Shown here: positions 8,334-15,894 of the stretch, in pieces
Layout of the letters: the number at the start of each line of letters is the position of its first letter
Numbering within the stretch: the first letter of the stretch is position 1
From: Geobacteraceae bacterium
GTDB taxonomy: Bacteria > Desulfobacterota > Desulfuromonadia > Geobacterales > Pseudopelobacteraceae
NCBI GenBank assembly: GCA_021286935.1
Contig: JAJTBI010000007.1
Span: 1 to 64,000, forward strand
Direction of reading: 5' to 3'
Length of the DNA: 64,000 bases
The notes under the pieces: model-generated
Seen by the model: the letters and a program-made list of their open reading frames with translations, nothing else
The model's database searches: none
Told to the model about the DNA's origin: nothing
Made by a program: the position numbers and the translations under genes

Positions 8334-9432
8334 TGCAGGCTCCTTTTTTTACCCGTTCGAACCGTTCCAGTCCGGCTTCTGCATGGCTGTTCTGGCAGGT
8401 TACCCACTGCTGCAGTCTGCTCAGGGCTGCACCGCTAGCCAGGGTTTCCTGTGCCATGGTAACCCCCTGTTTCAGATCCGTCGCCTTACCGGCAGTCCAG
8501 AGCAGCGCACCGGCATTCAGGCTGACAAACGCCTCACAGGCACTGAAACGACCGGTACCGCTAATAACCTGCATGAAACGCCGGATCTCCTCTTCCCGTG
8601 CGTTACAGGCGGCAATCTCCTCACCGCGACGGCAGGCCAGCCCCAGATCTTCGGGGACGACGGTGAACTGTTCCTGCTGTTCTCCCTGAAAGCGGCAGAT
8701 GGTGGAGGGGCCGCAGATTGACAGCTCATCCATTCCCAGACCGCTTGCGGCATCACTGCCGTAGACCACCATGCCGTGTTGGTAACCGATTTTAGCCATG
8801 ACCGCTGCGGTGTCAGGTACCATCTGGCGGCTGTAGACCCCCCGTAGCGCCTGACGAGGGCGGGCTGGATTGGCCAGTGATGCTGCAATGTTAAGGGTTG
8901 AACCAAAGCGGATCTGGGAGAGGATGCGCCCCAGACCGCCGGGGTGGACTGCCGGGGACATGCCGTTAAACAGGCCGATCCCGGCCTGACGGATGCTGTC
9001 GGCCACCTGCGCAGGGGTACAGTCCACATCAATCCCCACTGCTTCCATAATATCCACGGTGCCGCAGCGTGAGGTAATGGCCCGGGCGCCGTGGCGCGCC
9101 ATGACTACCCCGTTGGCTGCCCCTACAATGGCAGCGGCACTGCTGACGTTGAAGGTCTTGAAACCGTCCATGCCGGTGCCGGAGTTCTCAAACAACCCGT
9201 CCGGCAGATCTTCCGGGTGGATCGTGTCAAACTCGTCAATGGCCTGCCAGGCCCCGGCGATCTCGTCAACGGTTTCGCCCTTGGCGGTCAGGGCCGCCAG
9301 CAAGGCCCCCTGCTGCAGCGGACTTTGTCGGTCCAGCATCAGTTCAAGGAACAGCAGATAGCTCTGCTCCTGTGTCAGGTCCTGTTTCTCAATCAGCAGC
9401 TGAATCTGTGCACCAAACTGTTCAGGGGTCAT
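8326..9432 (-). CDS. Anthranilate phosphoribosyltransferase-family (TrpD-like) protein in a B12-controlled operon
   Basis: The 368-residue protein has the two-domain fold of TrpD-type transferases. It shows an N-terminal helical domain, then G-T-G-M-D-G-F-K-T-F-N-V-S-S (PRPP loop), then R-H-G-A-R-A-I-T-S-R-C-G-T-V-D and E-A-V-G-I-D-V. It lacks neighbouring tryptophan genes. It sits between the dehydrogenase and cbiZ with overlaps on both sides and behind a B12 riboswitch, so a role in cobamide lower-ligand handling is more likely than tryptophan synthesis. That role is my inference. The start at 9432 overlaps the dehydrogenase stop (ATGA). Confidence 0.8.
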   Translation of the reverse strand: MTPEQFGAQIQLLIEKQDLTQEQSYLLFLELMLDRQSPLQQGALLAALTAKGETVDEIAGAWQAIDEFDTIHPEDLPDGLFENSGTGMDGFKTFNVSSAAAIVGAANGVVMARHGARAITSRCGTVDIMEAVGIDVDCTPAQVADSIRQAGIGLFNGMSPAVHPGGLGRILSQIRFGSTLNIAASLANPARPRQALRGVYSRQMVPDTAAVMAKIGYQHGMVVYGSDAASGLGMDELSICGPSTICRFQGEQQEQFTVVPEDLGLACRRGEEIAACNAREEEIRRFMQVISGTGRFSACEAFVSLNAGALLWTAGKATDLKQGVTMAQETLASGAALSRLQQWVTCQNSHAEAGLERFERVKKGACNA

Positions 9433-10433
9433 GGTGTGCAGGCCTCCGGGTAAAGGTGGATCTTCATGCACTGACGGCTGGCCACCAGCTCAAGGGCCTC
9501 AGCCAGTCGGGACAGCGGCATCCGATGGCTAATCAGGTCACGCACCTCAAGCCTGCCGGACTGCAGCAGGGCAATGGCCTGTCTGCCATGGCGGTAACAA
9601 CAGCCGTAGGCCCCCGCCACCGTCTGTTCCAGATAATGCAGTTGGTTAAAATCAGTAGTGATAGCAGGGGTTTCTTTTGAGAGGCCGGAAAAGACCACCA
9701 GCCTGCCACGGGGGGCCAGACAGGCCAGGGCCTGTTGATAGGCGTCATTATTGCCGACCGCCACCACGCAGACATCAAACAGCTGGTCAGGTGGTTCAGC
9801 TACCCCCTTGGCCAGTTCTCTGCGTTGCAGATCCGGCTCAATCACGGTGGGCAGGGCATCGTAGGCAGTTGCAGCGCGGGCCAGCAACTGTCCTGCCGGA
9901 CCGCCGCCCCAGATGGCAATGGTCTCAGTGGGAGCCAGTCGGGCCAGTTCCAGGGCATTCAGGCAGCAGGAGAGCGGCTCGGCAAAGACCGCCTGCTCAT
10001 CACTGAGCCCTTCCGGTAAGGGGATCAGGCTTTTCAGTGGCGCAACCACGTAACCGGCAAAGCCGCCGTCACGGTGAAAGCCCATAATCCGCATGAAGCG
10101 GCAGAGATTTTCAGCTCCAGCTTTGCAGGCTGCACAGCTGCCGCACCATTCACCGGGGTAGACATAACATCTCTGATTTAAAAGAGTTGTATCACATCCC
10201 GGTCCCAGCGCTACCACCTCCCCCACCACCTCTTCGCCGGGAATACAGGGCAGCACCAGATCCCGATGTCCAACCTGGATGATCTTTAGGTCGGTGCGGC
10301 AGAGACCGGTTACGGTGACACGCAGCAACACCTCGCCCGGTCCCGGTTGGGGAACCGGACGTTGTTCAAACTGAAACGAGCCGATCTCACGCACGGAGAC
10401 CGCCTGCATGGTGGCGGGTAACGACTGCATCAT
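9429..10433 (-). CDS. Zinc-dependent medium-chain dehydrogenase (MDR family), B12-controlled
   Basis: The 334-residue protein has the MDR layout. A catalytic-zinc Cys lies in T-G-L-C-R-T-D, a P-G-E-E-V-V-G segment follows, and four structural-zinc cysteines lie in C-G-S-C-A-A-C-K-A-G-A-E-N-L-C. The nucleotide-binding motif is the glycine-rich G-G-G-P-A-G-Q-L-L-A. Zinc-ligand and cofactor residues look intact, so it should be an active NAD(P)-dependent dehydrogenase. The substrate is unknown. The first of two tandem ATGs (10433) overlaps the stop of the small leader ORF, and there is no good ribosome site of its own, so translational coupling is likely. Confidence 0.82.
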   Translation of the reverse strand: MMQSLPATMQAVSVREIGSFQFEQRPVPQPGPGEVLLRVTVTGLCRTDLKIIQVGHRDLVLPCIPGEEVVGEVVALGPGCDTTLLNQRCYVYPGEWCGSCAACKAGAENLCRFMRIMGFHRDGGFAGYVVAPLKSLIPLPEGLSDEQAVFAEPLSCCLNALELARLAPTETIAIWGGGPAGQLLARAATAYDALPTVIEPDLQRRELAKGVAEPPDQLFDVCVVAVGNNDAYQQALACLAPRGRLVVFSGLSKETPAITTDFNQLHYLEQTVAGAYGCCYRHGRQAIALLQSGRLEVRDLISHRMPLSRLAEALELVASRQCMKIHLYPEACTP

Positions 10434-10510
10434 GACAAACTGGAGCTGGAGAGTAAGGCTGTGGCTGAAATTATTGGGAAATATGACGCGGATTGCTGCT
10501 GGTTGTACAT
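10430..10510 (-). CDS. 26-codon leader ORF after the second B12 riboswitch
   Basis: I read this short frame directly. ATG at 10510-10508 follows a strong GGGGGAGG site with 6-base spacing. The peptide is M-Y-N-Q-Q-Q-S-A-S-Y-F-P-I and ends in a Ser-rich tail. Its TGA (10432-10430) overlaps the dehydrogenase ATG as ATGA. The riboswitch therefore appears to control a leader frame to which the dehydrogenase is coupled. It could also be a spurious frame with the real start elsewhere. No homology is recognised. Confidence 0.5.
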   Translation of the reverse strand: MYNQQQSASYFPIISATALLSSSSLS

Positions 10511-10532
10511 GAGTTGCCTCCCCCGAAGCCTA

Positions 10533-10813
10533 CGAATGGAGCGGTGTTCCGGCTCAGGGCGACCTACTTACCCACCTTCCCAGGGTTTCCCCCAGTGGTT
10601 TTACCTGAGCCGCTTCCATTTCGAGGCGCTGGCTGCGTTGGCTCATCGTCGGCTTCCTCAACGTACTGATCTAGTACGCCTCGTCGCCTCCTCTGTGCCG
10701 TCTTGCCATCATCCTTGAACTGAAACCGACGAACTGATGCAGGTTGGGCTTTCGTTCCCTTTACGGCTGCGGGGCAGCGGGGGCCTTTAACCCCTCTTCC
10801 TCGCTTCCATTCG
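10533..10813 (-). promoter_or_regulatory. Cobalamin riboswitch with a repeat inserted in a variable hairpin
   Basis: On the minus strand the aptamer is closed by CGAATGGA (10813-10806) with TCCATTCG (10540-10533). It carries the same GCCCCCGCTGCCCCGCAGCCGT core as the btuB switch. The B12 box reads AGCCGGAACACCGC, one base different from the btuB copy. The variable stem (CAGGT/ACCTG pairing, 10740-10744 with 10603-10607) holds a roughly 117-base dispersed repeat instead of the short loop of the first switch. It leads the leader ORF, dehydrogenase, TrpD-like and cbiZ genes. Confidence 0.88.
10611..10727 (+). repeat. Dispersed palindromic repeat family, copy A (inside riboswitch)
   Basis: The block begins CTTCCATTTCGAGGCGCTGG and ends CATCCTTGAACTGAAAC. 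It has the central CGTACTGATCTAGTACGCC palindrome shared with copies at 32751-32873 and 35308-35426, all in the same orientation on the plus strand. The ends can pair with each other, so the whole unit can form a long hairpin. This copy lies between the arms of a B12 riboswitch side stem. Confidence 0.85.
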
Positions 10814-10947
10814 GTGTAGAAATGTCAGTAACAGATGCCAAGAAACCAGCTGGCTGTCAAGAATTTACTCAAAAGGTTGCGGTTGTTTTTTCACACTTCA
10901 TACCGTACTATCCAGCATTAATTTGCAAAAACGTTTGGAGCTTACCC

Positions 10948-11928
10948 ATGGCATTACCGGCAAATATCCTTGTTGTTGACGATTCACTGGCAAACGGCAG
11001 CGTTATTGTTGATATCCTTGAGGCTCAGGGATATCTGGTGTCTGCCACCTCATCGGCTGAAGAGGCGATTCCGCTGTTCAATGAGCAGGATTTTGATCTG
11101 GTGCTGACCGGCCTGATGCTTTCCGGCATGAGCTGTTTCAATATGATGAAGGTGCTTAAGCGTCACAAACCGGAGATAGATGTCATTGTTCTCACCTCTA
11201 ATGACTCAAGTTACAACATCATCAAGGCACTGCGTCTGGGGGTCTATGACTATATTGTCATGCCGCTGGATGATGAAAGTGTGCTGTATAATGTGATTGA
11301 AAAGGCCCTTGAAAAAAAGGAGCAGTTGCGTAAAAGAGCGCATCTGCTGGGGGAGTTAACCAGAAAAAACAATGGTTTGCAGGAAACGCTGGAGATGATG
11401 AAGTCTGCCAACCAGATCAGCGCGGCGCTTATGTCAACCTTCAGCGTGCCGGAGATCATGAAAAAGCTGGTGGAGCTGGTTACCGAGCATTTGCGGGCAC
11501 GTCGTGGCTATATACTGCTGCTGGACAAGTCAGGCACAACCTTGCAGGCAAAGGTGGCCACCGGTCTGGACCCACTCTATTCACAATACTATAGCCTGGC
11601 CCTGGGCAAAGGGATCTCCGGTAAAGTTGTTGAAGAGGGTAAGCCGCTTATCATCTGTGATATCACTGACGAAGGGTTTGTGGATGATATCAGGACAGAG
11701 GACCCTGACGGTGCCATGCTGGCCGGTCCCAGCGTGCTTTCGGTGCCGCTGCGGGTGCAGGACAGGGTTGCCGGGGTGTTGACCATCTCCGGTGGTGTCA
11801 GCGGGGAACCGTTTCATAATGATCACCTTGAATTTCTCACCATGTTGTCCCGTTATGCAACCATCGCCCTGGCAAATGCAGGGGTGGTGTATAACCTGAA
11901 AAAACAACTGGCCGCGTCATCAGTATAA
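10948..11928 (+). CDS. Degenerate receiver plus GAF domain protein
   Basis: The chosen ATG at 10948 has a GGAG site 7 bases upstream; a longer upstream frame runs into the riboswitch and is rejected. Residues 5-125 are a receiver fold (I-L-V-V-D-D-S at 7-13). The usual phosphoacceptor Asp is replaced: the strand reads D-L-V-L-T-G-L-M, with Gly at position 55. The conserved Lys is Met (Y-I-V-M-P, 105). Residues about 160-315 are a GAF domain, joined by a coiled coil. It is probably a phosphorylation-independent signalling protein. It is divergent from the B12 operon and 24 bases upstream of the cobDQ fusion. Confidence 0.8.
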   Translation: MALPANILVVDDSLANGSVIVDILEAQGYLVSATSSAEEAIPLFNEQDFDLVLTGLMLSGMSCFNMMKVLKRHKPEIDVIVLTSNDSSYNIIKALRLGVYDYIVMPLDDESVLYNVIEKALEKKEQLRKRAHLLGELTRKNNGLQETLEMMKSANQISAALMSTFSVPEIMKKLVELVTEHLRARRGYILLLDKSGTTLQAKVATGLDPLYSQYYSLALGKGISGKVVEEGKPLIICDITDEGFVDDIRTEDPDGAMLAGPSVLSVPLRVQDRVAGVLTISGGVSGEPFHNDHLEFLTMLSRYATIALANAGVVYNLKKQLAASSV

Positions 11929-11952
11929 CCTGTTTGCCCATCCTGCCCTGAC

Positions 11953-14577
11953 ATGACCAACCAGAACCAACAACCGGTACGACATAGCCATGGCGGCAAT
12001 CTGCGCGGCCTTAGCGTCTTGTCAGGGATTCCGCAATCAGATCTGATTGATTTTTCAGCTAATATCAACCCGCTGGGGCCGCCGGACTGGCTGCGGCCGC
12101 TGATTGAAAGCCGGATCAGTGACCTGATCCACTACCCTGACCCGGATGCAACCGAGCTGGTGGAGGCGATAGCTGGCTTGCACCGGTTACCGGCTGACCA
12201 GATCCTGGCGGGTAACGGCGCTACCGAGCTGCTGCACCTGCTGCCCCGTGCGCTGGGTTGCTCGTCGCTGCTGCTGCCCCGTGCGCTGGGTTGCTCGTCG
12301 CTGCTGCTGCCGGTGCCCAGTTATGCTGATTATGAGGAACCGGCCAGACTCTCCGGCCTGAGTATTGAGCAGTTGCCACTTTCCCCTGATACCGGCTTTG
12401 TACTTGATCCAACCTGCCTGGTTCCGCTCTTGAAACCGGCCCAACTGGTGCTGCTGGGCCAGCCCAATAATCCCACCGGTCGTACCTTTGATGCTGAAGC
12501 CCTGCGTCTGATTGCACAGGATCATCCAGCCACCCTGTTTGTGGTGGATGAGTCGTTTATCGGCTTTACCGGCGGCAGCCGCAGCCTGCAGCAGAACCGG
12601 CCTGATAATATCCTGATACTGACCTCTTTGACCAAGCTGTACGCCATTCCCGGCCTGCGGCTGGGTTACCTGACCGGTGCTGCAAAGCATATCCAGCAGC
12701 TTAAAACCTATCTGCCTAACTGGACTGTCAACAGCCTAGCCCAGGCGGTAGGGGCACGAGCGGTGCAGGATAGGGAGTACCTGCAGCGGACCCGCAGCTT
12801 TGTCAGCGGGCAGCGGGAGTCGCTTGTGGCTCTACTGTCCAGTCTGCCCGGCCTGACGGTCTTTCCCGGTGAGGCCAACTTCCTGCTGCTGCGTCTGGAT
12901 CACCCCACGCTGGATGCACCTCAGCTTGCCGAACAGACCCTGCAACAGGGGATCGCCCTGCGGGTCTGCAGTAATTTCAGCGGGCTTGATCAGCGTTACC
13001 TGCGGGTGGCGGTGCGGACCGAAGCGGAACAGCAGCGGCTGTACGGCATCTTGCAGACTATTTTGGAGCCGTCCCGACCACGGACGGTCAAACGCCAGAC
13101 CCCGGCGATCATGTTTCAGGGCACCGGCTCCAATGCCGGCAAGAGCATCCTGACCGCTGCGCTCTGCAGGATTTTGAAACAGGATGGCCATGACGTGGCG
13201 CCGTTCAAGGCCCAGAACATGTCGCTCAACTCCTTTGTCACCCGCAACGGCGGCGAGATGGGACGGGCCCAGGTGCTGCAGGCCCAGGCCTGCCGGCTTG
13301 AGCCGGATGTGCGGATGAACCCGGTGCTGCTCAAGCCCAACAGCGAGACCGGCTCCCAGGTGATCCTGTGCGGCAAGGTAACCGGCACCACAGATTTCCG
13401 TTCCTATGCCCAGCAGCGGCAACAGGTCTGGTCCACGGTGCAGCGCTGCTACGATGAACTTGCAGCAGAACATCAGGTGATGGTGCTGGAAGGGGCAGGC
13501 AGCCCGGCCGAGGTCAACCTTAAGGCCAATGATATCGTTAATATGCGGATGGCGCAGTATGCTCAGGCGCCGGTGCTGCTGGTGGGGGATATTGACCGGG
13601 GTGGCGTCTTCGCCTCCTTTGTCGGCACCATGGAGGTCTTGAACGAGGCAGAGCGCAGACAGATTGCCGGGTTTGTGATCAATCGTTTTCGGGGAGACGC
13701 ATCCCTGCTGGGTGATGCCCTTGAGTACACCCGCTTTCATACGGGCAAGCCGGTGCTGGGCACGGTCCCCTATTTGCGGAACCTTGGCTTGCCGGAAGAG
13801 GATTCAGTCTCCTTCAAACAGGGGCTACTGGCGGCTGGTGAAAAAGATCTGCAACTAATTGATATTGCAGTGCTAGATCTGTCCCATATCTCCAACTTTA
13901 CTGACCTTGACCCGCTGGGGCTGGAGCCGGATGTGGGGTTGCGGATTGTCCGTAGCGCAGCAGAACTGGGCCAGCCCGATGCCCTGATCCTGCCTGGCAG
14001 CAAGAATACCCTGGCTGATCTGGCCTGGCTACAGCAGACCGGTTTGGCAGCAGCGGTTCTTACACTGGCACAGGCGGGCAAGGTTGAGATTGTCGGCATC
14101 TGCGGTGGGTTTCAGATATTGGGTAACAGGATCAGCGACCCCCATGCCATTGAATCCGGGGCAGGTGAGCAGCAGGGCTTGGGGCTGCTAGGGATCAACA
14201 CGGTTATGGCAGCAGACAAAACCACCTGCCAGACCAGCTGTCGCCATATCCCCTCTGGCTGTATGCTGAATGGCTATGAGATCCACCACGGCATCACCAG
14301 TGGCGACCAGCTCCAGCCGTTGATCACCAGCCCGGATGGGAATCTTCTGGGTGTTGGCTCTGACAACGGCCTGGTCTGGGGCAGCTACCTGCATGGCCTG
14401 TTTGATGCTGATCCGTTCCGGCGCTGGTGGCTGGACCGCCTGCGACAGCGCAAAGGCTGGCAGACTAACGGCAGTATCCGGGCCTGTTATGATCTTGAAC
14501 CAGCCTTGGACCGGCTGGCTGACTGTGTGCGGGGCAGTTTGGATATGCGGGAGATTTATAGGCTGTTGCGGTTGTGA
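11953..14577 (+). CDS. cobDQ: Fused CobD (threonine-phosphate decarboxylase) and CobQ (cobyric acid synthase)
   Basis: Residues 1-370 are a class I/II aminotransferase-fold CobD domain. It shows N-I-N-P-L-G-P-P at 38-45, Q-P-N-N-P-T-G, and the PLP lysine in T-S-L-T-K-L. Residues 380-874 are CobQ/CbiP with the N-terminal G-T-G-S-N-A-G-K-S synthetase loop, a C-G-G-F-Q-I-L-G amidotransferase Cys and the G-S-Y-L-H-G-L-F His motif. CobD makes aminopropanol phosphate and CobQ amidates the corrin side chains. The two joined activities normally come from separate genes. An exact 33-bp tandem duplication lies within the CobD part. Confidence 0.9.
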   Translation: MTNQNQQPVRHSHGGNLRGLSVLSGIPQSDLIDFSANINPLGPPDWLRPLIESRISDLIHYPDPDATELVEAIAGLHRLPADQILAGNGATELLHLLPRALGCSSLLLPRALGCSSLLLPVPSYADYEEPARLSGLSIEQLPLSPDTGFVLDPTCLVPLLKPAQLVLLGQPNNPTGRTFDAEALRLIAQDHPATLFVVDESFIGFTGGSRSLQQNRPDNILILTSLTKLYAIPGLRLGYLTGAAKHIQQLKTYLPNWTVNSLAQAVGARAVQDREYLQRTRSFVSGQRESLVALLSSLPGLTVFPGEANFLLLRLDHPTLDAPQLAEQTLQQGIALRVCSNFSGLDQRYLRVAVRTEAEQQRLYGILQTILEPSRPRTVKRQTPAIMFQGTGSNAGKSILTAALCRILKQDGHDVAPFKAQNMSLNSFVTRNGGEMGRAQVLQAQACRLEPDVRMNPVLLKPNSETGSQVILCGKVTGTTDFRSYAQQRQQVWSTVQRCYDELAAEHQVMVLEGAGSPAEVNLKANDIVNMRMAQYAQAPVLLVGDIDRGGVFASFVGTMEVLNEAERRQIAGFVINRFRGDASLLGDALEYTRFHTGKPVLGTVPYLRNLGLPEEDSVSFKQGLLAAGEKDLQLIDIAVLDLSHISNFTDLDPLGLEPDVGLRIVRSAAELGQPDALILPGSKNTLADLAWLQQTGLAAAVLTLAQAGKVEIVGICGGFQILGNRISDPHAIESGAGEQQGLGLLGINTVMAADKTTCQTSCRHIPSGCMLNGYEIHHGITSGDQLQPLITSPDGNLLGVGSDNGLVWGSYLHGLFDADPFRRWWLDRLRQRKGWQTNGSIRACYDLEPALDRLADCVRGSLDMREIYRLLRL
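12238..12303 (+). repeat. Exact 33-bp tandem duplication in the CobD domain
   Basis: Bases 12238-12270 and 12271-12303 are identical and encode L-L-P-R-A-L-G-C-S-S-L twice (residues 96-106 and 107-117). The unit keeps the frame and lies right after the G-N-G-A-T-E-L-L cofactor-phosphate loop. Perfect identity suggests a recent event, since silent sites have not diverged. Confidence 0.95.
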
Positions 14578-14651
14578 CAGAAATAGCATGCAGCAGCTTG
14601 GCGTGTTTTCTAAATTAGTATATTCCAATTCATTCGATTGTTGAGGTATGT

Positions 14652-15500
14652 GTGTCACTCTCCAGGCGAAAATTCCTAAAGCAGCTCGGAGTTGTTACTC
14701 TTTCGGGTTTGGCATGTAGTTATCCTTTGTTTATCGAACGTTATCTGCTTGAGACTAACTATTACAAAATTCCTGTCCCGAATCTTCCAGCTCATTTTCA
14801 TGGATTACGCATAGTTCACTTGAGTGATTTTCATTATGGACTCCTGCAACCGCTTGCTTTTGTGAAACATGCTATTGATCATGCCAATAGCCTCAATCCT
14901 GATCTAATTGTCTGTACAGGCGATTATGTCCACTCCCAACGCACAACAGATGAAATCGATACTGTGTGGCCTGAACTTTTACGATTGCGAGCGCCGTTGG
15001 GCGTTTTTTCAGTGCTTGGTAACCATGATCATTGGGCTAGTACAGAACGTTCACTGCACTGGCTTGATAAATCGGGACAAGGCATACATCACAAAGCCGT
15101 ACCAGTTACACGTAATGGTCAGCGCATCTGGCTGATTGGCGCTGGTGATTACTGGGAAGATCACCGAGGGCTCGATAAAATTATTGGTGATGTACCTCCG
15201 TTGGAATGTACAGTGGTGTTGGCTCACAATCCAGATACTGCCGATACAATATATAACCACCGAATAAATCTATTCCTTTGTGGGCATACACATGGTGGTC
15301 AGGTACGAGTTCCATTCTGGGGATCACCAGTCCTGCCGGTACGTAATAAAAATTATGACAGTGGGCTTTGTTATACTGCCACCGGAATACCAGTATTCAT
15401 ATCCCGAGGAATAGGTTGGGCTATTTTACCGGTTCGTTTTAATTGTCTTCCTGAAATTGCAGTGCTGGAGCTGGTCACCACGAATGCCAACCAAGCTTAA
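14652..15500 (+). CDS. Exported metallophosphoesterase (YaeI-like)
   Basis: The 282-residue protein begins with a twin-arginine-type signal (S-R-R-K-F-L-K) and a short hydrophobic stretch. The calcineurin-like motifs are D-F-H-Y (about residues 58-61), G-D-Y, G-N-H-D-H and G-H-T-H-G-G. They match YaeI-type phosphodiesterases thought to act on lipid substrates such as UDP-diacylglucosamine. A GTG start at 14652 follows a GAGG site. The gene is lower in GC than the cob genes on both sides, so it looks inserted between cobDQ and cbiB. Confidence 0.82.
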   Translation: MSLSRRKFLKQLGVVTLSGLACSYPLFIERYLLETNYYKIPVPNLPAHFHGLRIVHLSDFHYGLLQPLAFVKHAIDHANSLNPDLIVCTGDYVHSQRTTDEIDTVWPELLRLRAPLGVFSVLGNHDHWASTERSLHWLDKSGQGIHHKAVPVTRNGQRIWLIGAGDYWEDHRGLDKIIGDVPPLECTVVLAHNPDTADTIYNHRINLFLCGHTHGGQVRVPFWGSPVLPVRNKNYDSGLCYTATGIPVFISRGIGWAILPVRFNCLPEIAVLELVTTNANQA

Positions 15501-15894
15501 TCAACGGAAATTCGGAAACAGCTGTCTATTCATTCTAGGCGACCAGAAACCGGTTAACTTTGGAAAATTCTGGAGACAGTATACTAATCTAACTCTGCCA
15601 GCTAAGCTGATCCTGCCTTGACTCCTGCCAGTAATAAATCCATAGCAGTCAAAGCTTATGATTTGGCAATAATTCTGCGATAGCACAATTATTGCCGGTA
15701 CAACCTAAAAATTGCCTATAAATACTGCAATAGCATAATTTATATTGTCTAGGCTCTCAGGCCGTGGGAGATACCTTTGATCCTAACGAGATACAGCCGT
15801 TTCAACTGGCAGAGCTGTGTGAAGCCGCTGAGCTGCCCAAGGTCGTCGTGTAGCAGCATGATTTAAAAGAATATTCTGAGAACGCGAACTATCT
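15501..15894. other. Intergenic stretch with a possible gene remnant
   Basis: This 394-base AT-rich gap has no convincing gene. Bases about 15758-15853 read in one frame as A-V-G-D-T-F-D-P-N-E-I-Q-P-F and end with a stop. This may be the tail of a lost gene, but I cannot name the family. Two similar 21-base boxes, TTCTGCGATAGCACAATTATT and TACTGCAATAGCATAATTTAT, lie near 15671 and 15725. They could be an operator pair or a decayed repeat. Confidence 0.35.

Noticed and set aside
7296-10813. Two B12 riboswitches as one duplicated transposable unit
   Set aside because: Only the conserved cores match; flanks and closing stems differ, so they are separate riboswitches.
12832-13740. 302-codon minus-strand frame inside the cobDQ gene
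   Set aside because: It mirrors the CobD-CobQ coding region and has no ribosome site or known motifs.
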